From: Candidatus Thioglobus sp.
Lineage (GTDB): Bacteria > Pseudomonadota > Gammaproteobacteria > PS1 > Pseudothioglobaceae
Reading direction: 5' to 3'
DNA: 64,000 nucleotides
Assembly: GCA_028345955.1 (NCBI GenBank)
Contig: JAOMEO010000001.1
Location: forward strand, 144,536 to 208,535
The notes beneath the pieces are model-generated. The model was given only the letters and a program-made list of their open reading frames with translations. It searched no databases and was not told the origin of the DNA. Position numbers and translations under genes: made by a program. Shown here one piece after another: positions 8,485-17,877 of the stretch (within the stretch, counting starts at the first letter, position 1; the number at the start of each line of letters is the position of its first letter).

Positions 8485-9066
8485 TTAAATAAGTAAATCG
8501 CTAATAGACTTCTTAACTTCGGATCTTGTTGCGTTAGCATTTAAGGGTGATCCAATATTAATATGAATATCTCTTCTAAAGCAAAACTTTTGTTTCTTTT
8601 TAATCGCTTTTGGTGCTTTGGAGAAAAAAGTGCCCCACATATCGTTAATTCCAAAAGGAACGACTACGACGTCATCCCTAGATTCCGACAATATCTTTTC
8701 AAAACCCCTCTTCAAATCAGACAATTCACCGTTGGTAGAAATTGACCCTTCAGGAAATATACCAACGACACAATTTTTATTTAATAAACTAACAATATTC
8801 TGCATTGCATTACGACTATTTGATGGTCTGATCGGAACAGCACCAACGGCTATCAGAATCCACTTAAAAATTAACATATTGTAGTAATCTTCGTGCACAA
8901 CAAATCGAATTGTTCTTGGGGTTGCCCACTGTATTAGAGCGAAATCTATCCAACTAATGTGATTCCCTAAAAGCAAGACTGGGGCTGACTTTGGAAGGTT
9001 CTCGATACCTTGTAGCTTTAATCGATAACGCCATACAAACAAAAGATAGCCGGCGATTTGTCGCAC
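8485..9066 (-). CDS. 1-acyl-sn-glycerol-3-phosphate acyltransferase-like (PlsC family)
   Basis: The 193-residue protein has the PlsC signature blocks: NHISWID (HX4D, catalytic His and Asp) near residue 32, VPIRPS near residue 76 and FPEGSIS near residue 100 for glycerol-phosphate binding. It should transfer an acyl chain to a lysophospholipid or lysophosphatidate at the inner membrane. It starts two bases after the LplT-like gene. In enterobacteria LplT is paired with Aas, which carries a PlsC domain fused to an acyl-ACP synthetase. Here only the PlsC half is present, so the acyl donor must come from elsewhere. Confidence 0.85.
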   Translation of the reverse strand: MRQIAGYLLFVWRYRLKLQGIENLPKSAPVLLLGNHISWIDFALIQWATPRTIRFVVHEDYYNMLIFKWILIAVGAVPIRPSNSRNAMQNIVSLLNKNCVVGIFPEGSISTNGELSDLKRGFEKILSESRDDVVVVPFGINDMWGTFFSKAPKAIKKKQKFCFRRDIHINIGSPLNANATRSEVKKSISDLLI

Positions 9067-9068
9067 TA

Positions 9069-10367
9069 CTATAGAATCGCTTTTAATCTTTTAAGAACAA
9101 AAGTAAATCCAACTACCGCTATCAAGGCATTAAAGTAAAGTATATAGACACTATTGACATTAGATCTAGCGAGTAAAACCGTAAGCAATAAAAGACCAAT
9201 CATTGCCATGTTCTGTATCCAGTTCTTGCCCGCTAATACACTTCCCAAACCATCCTTAGCTGAGTGAGCTTGAATTAGAGCGTTGAGCGGAACCAGCATC
9301 ATACCTGCACCAACGCCAAATAGCAGAATTAAGGTTGATACTATTATTAAAGCCGTGGAGTTTGGTATGAAGCTTAAGGTGGAAGCAACAGGTACCAAAA
9401 TCGCACAAACTGTAATTGTAGTTGAGCCCGTATATATGTTATTAACTTTCACTGAATTGACACTTTTTCTTGCAGAAACATAAGCCCCTACCATAATTCC
9501 TAAAATTGAGAGTGCCAACATCGCATTAACCATAAGTGGACTTGTCACTCCCAAATTAACTTTGGCAAGCGCAGGAATAACTGCAACAAGGTTTTGAGAC
9601 ATTCCCCAAAAAATAGCCGTCCCCCAAATCGAAAACCAAATAATTTGGTTTTCTTTTATGACTCGAATATTGTTCTTTAAGTAATGGAGCGTAATCAGTT
9701 TTTGAACTGACAATTTCACTTCACTAAATTTAGTAGCGTAAAAACGGACCCCAAAGGTAGCCAAAAATTCAACCATTGAAAGACCGACCAGGACCCAACC
9801 AACTGGAGCGATATGATGCAATATTGCCTGAGGTGTTGAGTATTCCTTGACGCCTAGATAAAGTTCAAACAGATAAGAGAAAAAAACCGTACCCAATAAA
9901 ATTGCTGTCAAGGTAACTGCAGAAACGTAAGCGTTACCTATACTCAATCCGGCCTTCTTTAGGCACTCTCTAATATAACCATACTTAGCTGGGGAATAGA
10001 TAGCGCTCTGAGTTGCAAGAAGTAGTGTAAAGCCAAATGCAGATTTATAGGCTCCCTGATAATAACAATAGGTAATTGCCAGTGTAATTAAAACAGCTGC
10101 AAAAGCGCTCCAGCGCATTATATGAGGCTTGGCAAACTTATCAGAAAGATGTCCAGAAAGAGTAAATAGGAGGACAAAAGGAATAAGAACCATAGCATTC
10201 AATATAGGAGTTAATATAAGCTGTGTTTTCTCGTCATAGATCACAAAAATTGTATTCTGAACTATGATTTTGTGGCCTAAATCAACAAAAGCATTAAGGA
10301 ACAATACAACGAGATAAATAGCAAAGATACCTGCACGTTCTCTCAGAACCGATTTTTCCTCTTGCAT
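9069..10367 (-). CDS. lplT: MFS lysophospholipid transporter, LplT-like
   Basis: This 432-residue, highly hydrophobic protein shows about twelve predicted membrane segments. The cytoplasmic loop GHLSDKFAKPHIMRW matches the MFS motif A region, and the loop with ATQSAIYSPAKYGYIRE resembles LplT and the Aas/LplT fusions. LplT flips lysophospholipids inward across the cytoplasmic membrane for re-acylation. Tight coupling to a PlsC-family gene supports that role over a drug-efflux role. Transcription proceeds leftward from here through plsC and probably the SDR gene. Confidence 0.82.
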   Translation of the reverse strand: MQEEKSVLRERAGIFAIYLVVLFLNAFVDLGHKIIVQNTIFVIYDEKTQLILTPILNAMVLIPFVLLFTLSGHLSDKFAKPHIMRWSAFAAVLITLAITYCYYQGAYKSAFGFTLLLATQSAIYSPAKYGYIRECLKKAGLSIGNAYVSAVTLTAILLGTVFFSYLFELYLGVKEYSTPQAILHHIAPVGWVLVGLSMVEFLATFGVRFYATKFSEVKLSVQKLITLHYLKNNIRVIKENQIIWFSIWGTAIFWGMSQNLVAVIPALAKVNLGVTSPLMVNAMLALSILGIMVGAYVSARKSVNSVKVNNIYTGSTTITVCAILVPVASTLSFIPNSTALIIVSTLILLFGVGAGMMLVPLNALIQAHSAKDGLGSVLAGKNWIQNMAMIGLLLLTVLLARSNVNSVYILYFNALIAVVGFTFVLKRLKAIL

Positions 10368-10451
10368 AATTTTTCCCCTTTCAAGCGCTAATAAAAATCA
10401 CTAGAGTAAGAGCATTATGACAGAATTATTGACTAATATCTAACCTGCTTG

Positions 10452-11654
10452 TTAGAATTCAAGACCCTCAATTTCGCCAACAGTGTGCATGTCTTTGTCA
10501 CCACGACCAGACAGGTTAATCACTATATTTTTGTCACTTGACCATTGTTGAGCCAACTTAACAGCATAAGAGACGGCGTGTGCAGATTCTAATGCAGGCA
10601 ATATGCCTTCAACTCTTGTTAGTAAATGAAAAGCCTCTAGTGCCTCTTTGTCTGTAACCGATACATATTCAGCTCTTCCAGTATCTTTTAGGTAAGCATG
10701 CTCTGGACCAACACCAGGGTAATCAAGCCCAGCGGAAATAGAGTGGCCTTCGATTATTTGTCCATTTGGGTCTTCCATAAGGTAAGTTCTATTGCCGTGC
10801 AAGACACCAACACTGCCAGCACACAAAGGAGCTGCGTGAGCAAAGGGTCCCTTTTCAATACCGTAACCTGCGGCCTCAACACCATAAATCTTAACTGAGG
10901 CGTCTTCAATAAAAGGATGGAAAAGTCCGATCGCATTTGAGCCACCTCCTACACAGGCAACCAATGCATCTGGCAAACCTCCAACTTGGTCATTAAACTG
11001 CTCTTTTACTTCTCTACCAATAACGCACTGGAAATCTCTTACCATCATTGGATAGGGATGTGGTCCTGCAACGGTACCAATAATATAAAAAGTATTGTCA
11101 ATATTAGTTACCCAATCACGCATTGCTTCATTCAGTGCATCTTTCAAGGTTCTTGACCCCGCGGTGACCGGAACAACTGAGGCACCGAGTAACTTCATAC
11201 GATAAACATTTTGAGCTTGACGGGCAACATCAACTTCACCCATATACACTACGCACTCTAAACCAAGTCTTGCAGCAACAGTAGCCGAAGCAACGCCGTG
11301 TTGCCCTGCACCAGTCTCAGCAATGATTCTTGTTTTGCCCATTCGACTAGCCAGTAGCGCCTGACCGATGGTATTGTTTATTTTGTGAGCTCCGGTGTGG
11401 TTTAAATCTTCTCGTTTTAAATAGATTTGAGCGCCACCCAACTGCTTGCTTAAATTTTTTGCGTGATATAGTGGACTTTTACGGCCAACATAGTGCTTAA
11501 GATCGTTTTCAAATTCGGCTAAAAAGTCGGCGTCATCCTTGTATTTTTCATAGGCAAGTTTGAGTTCTGTTACAGCTGTCATTAGAGTTTCTGCAATAAA
11601 AACACCGCCGTATTGCTCAAAGTGGCCTTTTTCGTCTGGTAGGTTATAGCTCAT
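10452..11654 (-). CDS. trpB: Tryptophan synthase beta subunit
   Basis: The 400-residue protein is a standard Trp[14 protein letters not shown] contains the PLP-binding lysine, GAGQHGVA and [10 protein letters not shown] form the cofactor loops, and LSGRGDKD lies near the C-terminus. It condenses indole and serine to tryptophan within an alpha2-beta2 complex. The start overlaps the trpF stop by four bases, so the two are translationally coupled. trpA, which usually follows trpB, is not here; the next same-strand gene is lplT after 84 bases. Confidence 0.97.
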   Translation of the reverse strand: MSYNLPDEKGHFEQYGGVFIAETLMTAVTELKLAYEKYKDDADFLAEFENDLKHYVGRKSPLYHAKNLSKQLGGAQIYLKREDLNHTGAHKINNTIGQALLASRMGKTRIIAETGAGQHGVASATVAARLGLECVVYMGEVDVARQAQNVYRMKLLGASVVPVTAGSRTLKDALNEAMRDWVTNIDNTFYIIGTVAGPHPYPMMVRDFQCVIGREVKEQFNDQVGGLPDALVACVGGGSNAIGLFHPFIEDASVKIYGVEAAGYGIEKGPFAHAAPLCAGSVGVLHGNRTYLMEDPNGQIIEGHSISAGLDYPGVGPEHAYLKDTGRAEYVSVTDKEALEAFHLLTRVEGILPALESAHAVSYAVKLAQQWSSDKNIVINLSGRGDKDMHTVGEIEGLEF

Positions 11655-12262
11655 GAACGAATATTGTTAATAAAAGATTTTATTTTATCAATATCTTTAA
11701 AACCTTTTGCACTTTCAACGCCACTTGAAGCGTCCACTGCATAAGGCTTCACTTGGCTGATGGCTGCAGCTACATTGTCTGGATTAAGGCCACCCGCAAG
11801 AATTACGGGCAAGTCAATTTCAACACATGCCAGGGACCAATCGAAAGGCTTTCCTGTACCACCATAGGTATTGGAACTATAAGAGTCCAGTAATAAAGCG
11901 CTGGCCTTTGAGAAGTCGTTGGAAATCTTTTTAAGATCAGTCTCTGAAGACACCCCAACTGACTTAATGAAAGGCATATCGTATTGCAAACATTCACTAA
12001 CAGTTTCGTCTCCATGGAACTGTAATGTATCAAGCGCAACTTCACAGAGAACTTCATCGATTAGGCTTGGATTAGCATTAACAAACAAACCAACCCTATT
12101 GACGAAAGGAGGTAGGGCAGCAACAATTTCACGAGCTACATCTATGTTGACATGGCGAGGAGATTTATCATAAAACACCAAGCCAACAGCATCTACACCA
12201 GCAAGGGCAGCTTGCTGAGCATTTTCCGCATTTGTAAAACCACAAATCTTAACCTTTGTCAT
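11651..12262 (-). CDS. trpF: Phosphoribosylanthranilate isomerase
   Basis: The 203-residue TIM-barrel protein begins [15 protein letters not shown], with the catalytic cysteine of TrpF. It also has [19 protein letters not shown], and the phosphate-binding end [10 protein letters not shown] and VDASSGVE. It converts N-(5-phosphoribosyl)anthranilate to CdRP in tryptophan synthesis. The length is normal. It precedes trpB directly and follows topA by 112 bases. No clear terminator is visible in that gap. Confidence 0.96.
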   Translation of the reverse strand: MTKVKICGFTNAENAQQAALAGVDAVGLVFYDKSPRHVNIDVAREIVAALPPFVNRVGLFVNANPSLIDEVLCEVALDTLQFHGDETVSECLQYDMPFIKSVGVSSETDLKKISNDFSKASALLLDSYSSNTYGGTGKPFDWSLACVEIDLPVILAGGLNPDNVAAAISQVKPYAVDASSGVESAKGFKDIDKIKSFINNIRS

Positions 12263-12374
12263 GCACTCTCTACATTATTTTTTTAAAGTAGGGATTTTCC
12301 CACAGCCTAGAAAGAATTGCCAGACATTCGGATAGCTACAACTTATTGATGTGATTGGCTTGTTTTTTTTAGAA

Positions 12375-14693
12375 TCAGCTTTTTTTACGCTTTTTTGCCT
12401 TAGCTTTTGCTTTACCTTCGATAGCTTTTTTACATTCTTCAAGTGTCAAATCGATTGGCGCCTTGTCTCCAAATACTTTTTCAACAGTGACGTTTTTTTG
12501 CCCTTTTCCACGTTTTTTCCCATTCCAAATATAGGGTCCAAAGCGACCATTTAGAATCTGAATATCGGAATCATCAAAAACTTTGATAACCCTTTCAGCG
12601 TCAAATTTCTCTTTAGCAGCAATTAACTCCAAAGCGGTTTCAAGTGTAACTTCTTCAGGTGAAACGTCTTTCAAAGAGACGTATTTTTTTCCATATTGAA
12701 TGTAGGGGCCAAAGCGTCCATAGTTGGCCTTAACGGTTTCTCCATCATCTGTCTTACCCAAAATTCTTGGCATTTTAAAAAGCTCTAGAGCCTCTGAAAG
12801 AGTTATAGTTTCGATATCTTGTCCTTTTCTCAATGAGGCAAAAGTCGGCTTTTCTTCATCATCCTGATGGCCAATTTGTGCGAATGGTCCATAACGCCCA
12901 AAACGAACACTAACGGTTTTACCTGTGTCGGGCTCTTCACCCAATTCTCTCTTGCCGTGTGTCTCATCTCGGGACACATCTTTTGCAAGCTGAATCTGCT
13001 CGTGAAATGGATCATAAAAATTTCGAACAACCCCAGTCCACGGTTTAGCTTCTTCTGCAATTTTGTCAAAGTCACTTTCAAGATTAGCTGTAAACTCATA
13101 ACCGATAATATTCCTGAAGTTGTTCAATAAGAAGTCAACCAATATATAGGCAACGCTTGTTGGAAATAACTTGTTTTTTTCAGCACCAGTGTTTTCACTT
13201 TGAGTTGATTCCGAGATAACACCGTCCACAATCTCAATCTGTTGATAATCGCGCTGAACACCTTCGCGTGTCTCCTTAAGAACATAATTCCGATCTTGCA
13301 CCGTCGTAATCATGGTTGCAAAAGTGGATGGTCTTCCAATACCCATCTGCTCAATTTCTTTCACCAATGATGCCTCTGTATATCTTGCCTTTGCTCGAGA
13401 GAATGATTCTCTTGACATTAAACCAACCAACGACAAAGGCTCCCCAATATCAAGCTTTGGTAACAGCTTATCCTCAGCAGCCATATAGTCATAAACTTTA
13501 AGGAAACCACTAAAGGACAACACTTCACCATCGGCAATAAAGTGCTCATTTCGATTTGCAATATCGATATTGATTTTGGTTTTTTGTAATTGTGCGTCAC
13601 TCATTTGGGATGCCAATGTGCGCTTATATATCAAAGAATATAGCTTGGCCGATTGATCATCTAAACCCAAAATGCTTGGCTTGGTTAAATCTGTCGGCCT
13701 GATGGCCTCGTGTGCCTCTTGAGCACTAGATGATTTGGTTTTATATCTCCTAGCTTGATGAAAATCTAAACCATAGGATGAAACTATGACTTCTTGCGCA
13801 GCAGTGATTGCTTCCTCTGATAAGCTTAATGAATCAGTACGCATATAAGTAATCGCACCTTCGCGATATAAATTCTGTGCAATCGACATTGTCTGCTTCA
13901 CAGAAAAACCCAGCTTTTGAGATGCTTCTTGTTGCAAAGTTGAGGTAATAAAAGGGGCCTTAGGGGAACGTTTAGAGGGCTTCGTTTCTACGGAAACAAC
14001 TTTCATGGTAGCTTCTAACATATCATTTGCAAAATTTTGCGCATCTTCCTTGGTAGCAAAATCTTCATTGAGCTTCACCTCAAACAATTCATTTTCCTCA
14101 TCTACCAGAGTTGCCTTAACTTTATAACTACTGACAGGGCTATGTGCGGTAATTTCACGCTCCCTTTCAACCACTAATCGAACAACTGGAGATTGCACTC
14201 TTCCCGCTGAACGTGCACCAGAAACTTTGCGCCACAACACAGGAGAAATTTCAAATCCGACCAGTCGATCAATAATACGCCTTGCTTGTTGTGCGTCCAC
14301 AAGATCTGAATTAATTGTTCTGGGGTTATTTATGGCATCAGTGATGGCGCCTTTGGTAATCTCATGAAAGACAATTCTTGGCGTATCTTCAGCTAGTGAC
14401 AATGCTTGTTGAAGATGCCAAGCTATCGCTTCACCCTCCCGATCCTCATCCGTCGCAAGGTAAACTTTTTCAGCCGCTTTGACTGACTTTTTAAGGTCAG
14501 AAACTATTTTTCTCTTGTCACCACTAACTGCATAAGTGGGAAGAAAATTATTATTTAAATCAATGCCCATATCCTTCTTAGGCATATCCCTAATGTGGCC
14601 TATGCTTGACTTAACAATATAGTCAGGGCCTAGAAACTTTTCAATCGTTTTTGCTTTCGCCGGGGACTCGACAATAACAAGATTTTTTGACAT
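12375..14693 (-). CDS. topA: DNA topoisomerase I (C-terminal repeat type without zinc fingers)
   Basis: The 772-residue type IA topoisomerase relaxes negative supercoils. The N-terminal Toprim domain is seen as VIVESPAKAKTI and ATDEDREGEAIAWH. The active-site tyrosine is Tyr283 in EGAITYMRTDS. Instead of the three cysteine zinc ribbons of E. coli TopA, the C-terminus has repeated GRYGPFAQIG, GRFGPYIQYG and GRFGPYIWNG units (Topo_C_Rpt) and ends in a lysine-rich tail, as is common in alphaproteobacteria. It lies nine bases downstream of smg, a conserved pairing. Confidence 0.97.
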   Translation of the reverse strand: MSKNLVIVESPAKAKTIEKFLGPDYIVKSSIGHIRDMPKKDMGIDLNNNFLPTYAVSGDKRKIVSDLKKSVKAAEKVYLATDEDREGEAIAWHLQQALSLAEDTPRIVFHEITKGAITDAINNPRTINSDLVDAQQARRIIDRLVGFEISPVLWRKVSGARSAGRVQSPVVRLVVEREREITAHSPVSSYKVKATLVDEENELFEVKLNEDFATKEDAQNFANDMLEATMKVVSVETKPSKRSPKAPFITSTLQQEASQKLGFSVKQTMSIAQNLYREGAITYMRTDSLSLSEEAITAAQEVIVSSYGLDFHQARRYKTKSSSAQEAHEAIRPTDLTKPSILGLDDQSAKLYSLIYKRTLASQMSDAQLQKTKINIDIANRNEHFIADGEVLSFSGFLKVYDYMAAEDKLLPKLDIGEPLSLVGLMSRESFSRAKARYTEASLVKEIEQMGIGRPSTFATMITTVQDRNYVLKETREGVQRDYQQIEIVDGVISESTQSENTGAEKNKLFPTSVAYILVDFLLNNFRNIIGYEFTANLESDFDKIAEEAKPWTGVVRNFYDPFHEQIQLAKDVSRDETHGKRELGEEPDTGKTVSVRFGRYGPFAQIGHQDDEEKPTFASLRKGQDIETITLSEALELFKMPRILGKTDDGETVKANYGRFGPYIQYGKKYVSLKDVSPEEVTLETALELIAAKEKFDAERVIKVFDDSDIQILNGRFGPYIWNGKKRGKGQKNVTVEKVFGDKAPIDLTLEECKKAIEGKAKAKAKKRKKS

Positions 14694-14701
14694 AAATTGT
14701 C

Positions 14702-15190
14702 CTACTGTAGGGTAGGATTGTCATCATAAAACACAATGGACTCAATCCATTGAGCTGGAACGGGGGCTTCGGCACTATTTCCGATAACCATCATAACAAC
14801 CCACTTCAAATCATCAATAGTCAATTTTGAGTCTTCCAATGACATAACTTGATCAATGACTATTTCTCGCTGACTCGCACTTAGCTGCCCCATATTTTCC
14901 ATGAACATAATGAACCCTCTAGCCTTTTCATCGAGTTTGTTTTTTTCTAACTCATTGTAGATACGCATAGAATTATGTGTGGTATCGAAGGCGGTGATCC
15001 TTCCGTCCTGAAGTGCGGCAATATTTTCCAGCCAATTCAATGCCTTTTCGATTCGATCAGCATCAAATCCAGCATCAGATAGATGAGTCTTTAAAAGATC
15101 ATCATCCAGCTCTTGTGCTGAATCCTGTTCAGCAGATTCAAACAAAATATCGAACATAAAAGTTAATACATCAAGAATATTATTAGTCAT
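14702..15190 (-). CDS. smg: Smg protein (DUF494 family)
   Basis: The 162-residue acidic, mostly helical protein matches Smg/DUF494: it starts NNILDVLTFMFDILFE and ends with LKWVVMMVIGN and a short acidic tail. The biochemical role is not established. In gammaproteobacteria the gene typically lies between smf/dprA and topA, and here it immediately precedes topA with nine bases between them. It is divergent from rpmH across a 302-base non-coding region. Confidence 0.88.
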   Translation of the reverse strand: MTNNILDVLTFMFDILFESAEQDSAQELDDDLLKTHLSDAGFDADRIEKALNWLENIAALQDGRITAFDTTHNSMRIYNELEKNKLDEKARGFIMFMENMGQLSASQREIVIDQVMSLEDSKLTIDDLKWVVMMVIGNSAEAPVPAQWIESIVFYDDNPTLQ

Positions 15191-15492
15191 ATAGCCTCAT
15201 CAAATTAATACATAATTCACAACATCGTCCTTGTCACTTCAATTAAAAACCCAAGGAGCAAAAACACTTGGATGACTACTTAGGGGCAAGACGCACATTT
15301 TTCAACCACCTGATCAATCGATATTAATTCATATGATAGGTATTTCAATAATATACCTGTTTCGTTATCCACATGTTTATCAAAGCTTGATTTTATTAGG
15401 GACTTTATAGCATATAAACTGTCATTTAACAAATATAATGACTTTAAGCAAGTATGGTAAAATTTCAAGATTTTTGTTAGCAGATATTCATT
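15191..15492. promoter_or_regulatory. smg-rpmH divergent intergenic region with a perfect DnaA box
   Basis: This 302-base AT-rich gap separates divergent smg and rpmH. It contains one perfect DnaA box, TTATCCACA at 15365-15373, and a consensus -10 TATAAT at 15434-15439. A TAAAAT lies at 15458-15463, and a small inverted repeat GGTAT...ATACC sits near 15339-15357. No good -35 hexamer pairs with either -10. Many gammaproteobacteria have dnaA and the replication origin beside rpmH. With only one clear box seen by eye, an origin here is possible but unproven. Confidence 0.45.
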
Positions 15493-15627
15493 ATGAAAAG
15501 AACATTTCAACCGAGCGTACTAAAACGTAAACGTAATCATGGCTTCAGAGCCAGAATGAAGACGCGTGCTGGTCGTGCCATCCTAAGTGCACGTAGAAAA
15601 AAAGGCCGCAAACGCATAGCCGCTTAA
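15493..15627 (+). CDS. rpmH: 50S ribosomal protein L34
   Basis: This 44-residue gene is too short for the ORF track. It begins [20 protein letters not shown] and ends KKGRKRIAA, essentially the textbook L34 sequence, very basic and full length. It is a component of the large ribosomal subunit. It leads the conserved rpmH-rnpA-yidD-yidC cluster, and its stop lies one base before the rnpA start. Confidence 0.98.
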   Translation: MKRTFQPSVLKRKRNHGFRARMKTRAGRAILSARRKKGRKRIAA

Positions 15628-15628
15628 T

Positions 15629-15982
15629 ATGATGAATCGCTCGCTCGTTCAAGGTGCGCGTATAACCAAAGCAAGAGACTACGCTCACATTTTCCAACAT
15701 GGTATTCACTCTCAGAACAAGTTTTGGAAGTTGATAGCCAGCCCTTCTGAGCAAAAAAATCCAAGACTAGGTCTTGCAATCTCTAAAAAGATATGCAAAA
15801 GAGCAGTTGATCGAAACTTGTTTAAGCGCATAGTGAGGGAAACCTTTAGACAGCATCAAGGTGATTTCGATGTTCTGGACTTTGTAGTGATGATAAAAAA
15901 CATGCCTAATACTAATAACCGAGAATTGGCATCAGATCTACTATCCTTGTTAAAAAACGCTAAACAGGGGCTTAAATCATAA
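15629..15982 (+). CDS. rnpA: Ribonuclease P protein component
   Basis: The 117-residue basic protein has the RnpA hallmark RLGLAISKKICKRAVDRNLFKRIVRE (RNR motif region) in the middle. It binds the M1 RNA and helps mature the 5' ends of tRNAs. Two adjacent ATG codons (15629 and 15632) are possible starts. Neither has a clear Shine-Dalgarno sequence, in keeping with translational coupling to rpmH. Its stop overlaps the yidD start by one base (TAATG). Confidence 0.96.
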   Translation: MMNRSLVQGARITKARDYAHIFQHGIHSQNKFWKLIASPSEQKNPRLGLAISKKICKRAVDRNLFKRIVRETFRQHQGDFDVLDFVVMIKNMPNTNNRELASDLLSLLKNAKQGLKS

Positions 15983-16206
15983 TGCGATACATATTGCTTG
16001 TATTCATTAAGGGCTACCAGTGGCTAGTTAGTCCATTACTTGGTAATAACTGCCGCCATATACCTAGTTGCTCAGAATACACCTTTGAAGCCATCAAATC
16101 TCACGGCGCAATTAGAGGTATAGGGCTTGGCGCAAAAAGAATCAGCAAATGCCATCCCTGGTCTGAAGCAAAATTTGACCCCGTACCTAAAAAACTACCT
16201 AACTAA
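15982..16206 (+). CDS. yidD: Membrane protein insertion efficiency factor YidD
   Basis: The 74-residue protein matches YidD: an amphipathic N-terminal helix (LLVFIKGYQWLVSPLLG), the conserved CRHIPSCSEYTFEAI segment and a C-terminal CHPW motif. It is thought to sit at the inner face of the membrane and assist YidC-dependent insertion. It lies between rnpA (one-base overlap) and yidC (20 bases away), its usual place. Confidence 0.95.
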   Translation: MRYILLVFIKGYQWLVSPLLGNNCRHIPSCSEYTFEAIKSHGAIRGIGLGAKRISKCHPWSEAKFDPVPKKLPN

Positions 16207-16226
16207 TTGAAGCCAAGAAAACAGCC

Positions 16227-17867
16227 ATGAATACTCAAAAAATATTCCTCTTTATCGCAATCTTCTTAACTGTATTTCTTCTTTGGGATAAATGGGAACT
16301 CACTCAAACAACTGACGAATATGGCAATATTGTAACCCAAACTAGAATAGTTGCCACTGATTCGCAAGACAACACCATTGATGTTCCTGAAGTCTCAGAT
16401 GTACCTAGCGCTGCCGCTACTATCATTGAAGATACAACGCCATCAATGAATGAGTCGATTGGCCAAGGACCTTATACAACTGTCACTACAGATTTGTTGA
16501 CATTACAAATTTCACATAAAGGTGGAACAATCATTAATGCCTACCTAAATAAGTACCCAAAAGAGTTAAACTCAGAAGAAAAATTTCAATTACTAAGCAA
16601 CAATACTGGAAGTATTTTCCAAGCACAAAGTGGATTACTTCCAGCTGATCAGATGCCAACTCACCACTCAGAATACTCCTCTGAGCAACAAGACTACTTC
16701 CTCGGGGATAAAGGCGAACTCATTGTGCCACTCACTTGGAAAGGCGACAACAATGTCGTGGTCACTAAAAATTACCACTTCAAACCTAACAGCTATATTG
16801 TTGAGGTTGACTATCAAATCACTAATAACAGTGGCATTGAACAAACCGTCAGCAGTTACACTCAGCTAGTGCGTGACAGTTTAGAAGAGTCTGGAGGCAT
16901 GATTGGCATGCGAGCTTACTCTGGGGCAGCAACTTATAACGACGAAGAGATTTTCGAAAAAATTAAATTCGAGGATTTTGATTCCACACCCAAGACGACC
17001 TCTAAAGGTGGATGGGCAGCAATGCTTCAGCACTACTTTTTTGCAGCATGGATTCCTAACGAAAATGAAATTCATACCTATTCTACTAAATCTAATAATG
17101 ACAAATATCTTTTGACAACGGTTAATCCAGGTCTAAAAATCACTCCAGGAAATCAAGCAACGCTTGCAAATAACCAACTCTATATTGGCCCTAAAGAACA
17201 TGCACGTTTGGAACTTCTAGCCCCCGGCATAGACAAAACAGTCGACTACGGCATTCTTTATATTGTTGCCAAACCCCTGTCGGTAGTTCTGCACTGGATC
17301 AATGGCTATATTGTTAACTGGGCATTGTCTATTGTTGCTTTAACATTTCTTATAAAACTAGCCTTTTATAAACTTTCTGAGAAATCATTCCGCTCGATGG
17401 CAGGCATGAAAAAATTAGCCCCTAGGCTACAAAAAATTAAAGAAACTTATGAAGGTGATAAGCAAAAAATTGGTAAAAAAACAATGGAGTTATATAAAAA
17501 GGAGAAGATCAATCCTGCGGCGGGTTGTTTACCTATCTTGGTTCAGATTCCAGTTTTTATTTCAGTTTATTGGGTGCTCATAGAGATGGTTGAATTGAGA
17601 CAAACTCCATTCTTATATTTGCCAGACCTGGCTATGAAAGACCCATACTTTATATTACCGTTAATTATGGGTGCCTCTATGTGGTTTCAGCAGCGACTTA
17701 ATCCACCGCCGGCAGACCCAATGCAAGCAAAGATTATGATGATGCTACCATTTATATTTACGATTTTCTTCTTTTGGTTCCCAGCAGGATTGGTACTATA
17801 CTGGGTTACCAACAACGTTCTGTCAATTGTTCAACAAATGTATATCAACAAAAAAATCAATGGCTAG
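16227..17867 (+). CDS. yidC: Membrane protein insertase YidC
   Basis: The 546-residue protein has the gammaproteobacterial YidC layout. An N-terminal signal-anchor (IFLFIAIFLTVFLLW) is followed by a large periplasmic P1 domain, about residues 40-330. The conserved 60KD_IMP core with five membrane segments follows, including KLSEKSFRSMAGMKKL and GCLPILVQIPVFISVYWVL. It inserts membrane proteins alone or with SecYEG, including the ATP synthase c subunit encoded nearby. mnmE, which often follows, is replaced here by kdsC. Confidence 0.97.
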   Translation: MNTQKIFLFIAIFLTVFLLWDKWELTQTTDEYGNIVTQTRIVATDSQDNTIDVPEVSDVPSAAATIIEDTTPSMNESIGQGPYTTVTTDLLTLQISHKGGTIINAYLNKYPKELNSEEKFQLLSNNTGSIFQAQSGLLPADQMPTHHSEYSSEQQDYFLGDKGELIVPLTWKGDNNVVVTKNYHFKPNSYIVEVDYQITNNSGIEQTVSSYTQLVRDSLEESGGMIGMRAYSGAATYNDEEIFEKIKFEDFDSTPKTTSKGGWAAMLQHYFFAAWIPNENEIHTYSTKSNNDKYLLTTVNPGLKITPGNQATLANNQLYIGPKEHARLELLAPGIDKTVDYGILYIVAKPLSVVLHWINGYIVNWALSIVALTFLIKLAFYKLSEKSFRSMAGMKKLAPRLQKIKETYEGDKQKIGKKTMELYKKEKINPAAGCLPILVQIPVFISVYWVLIEMVELRQTPFLYLPDLAMKDPYFILPLIMGASMWFQQRLNPPPADPMQAKIMMMLPFIFTIFFFWFPAGLVLYWVTNNVLSIVQQMYINKKING

Positions 17868-17877
17868 ATAAATCACA

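Noticed and set aside
12263-12374. Terminator between topA and trpF
   Set aside because: A GTGGG/CCCTAC stem exists on the minus strand but is followed by only three T residues before an A-run, so it was not called.
15280-15510. 76-residue minus-strand ORF upstream of rpmH
   Set aside because: It overlaps the rpmH start, lacks a ribosome site and recognisable motif, and has the composition of random AT-rich DNA.
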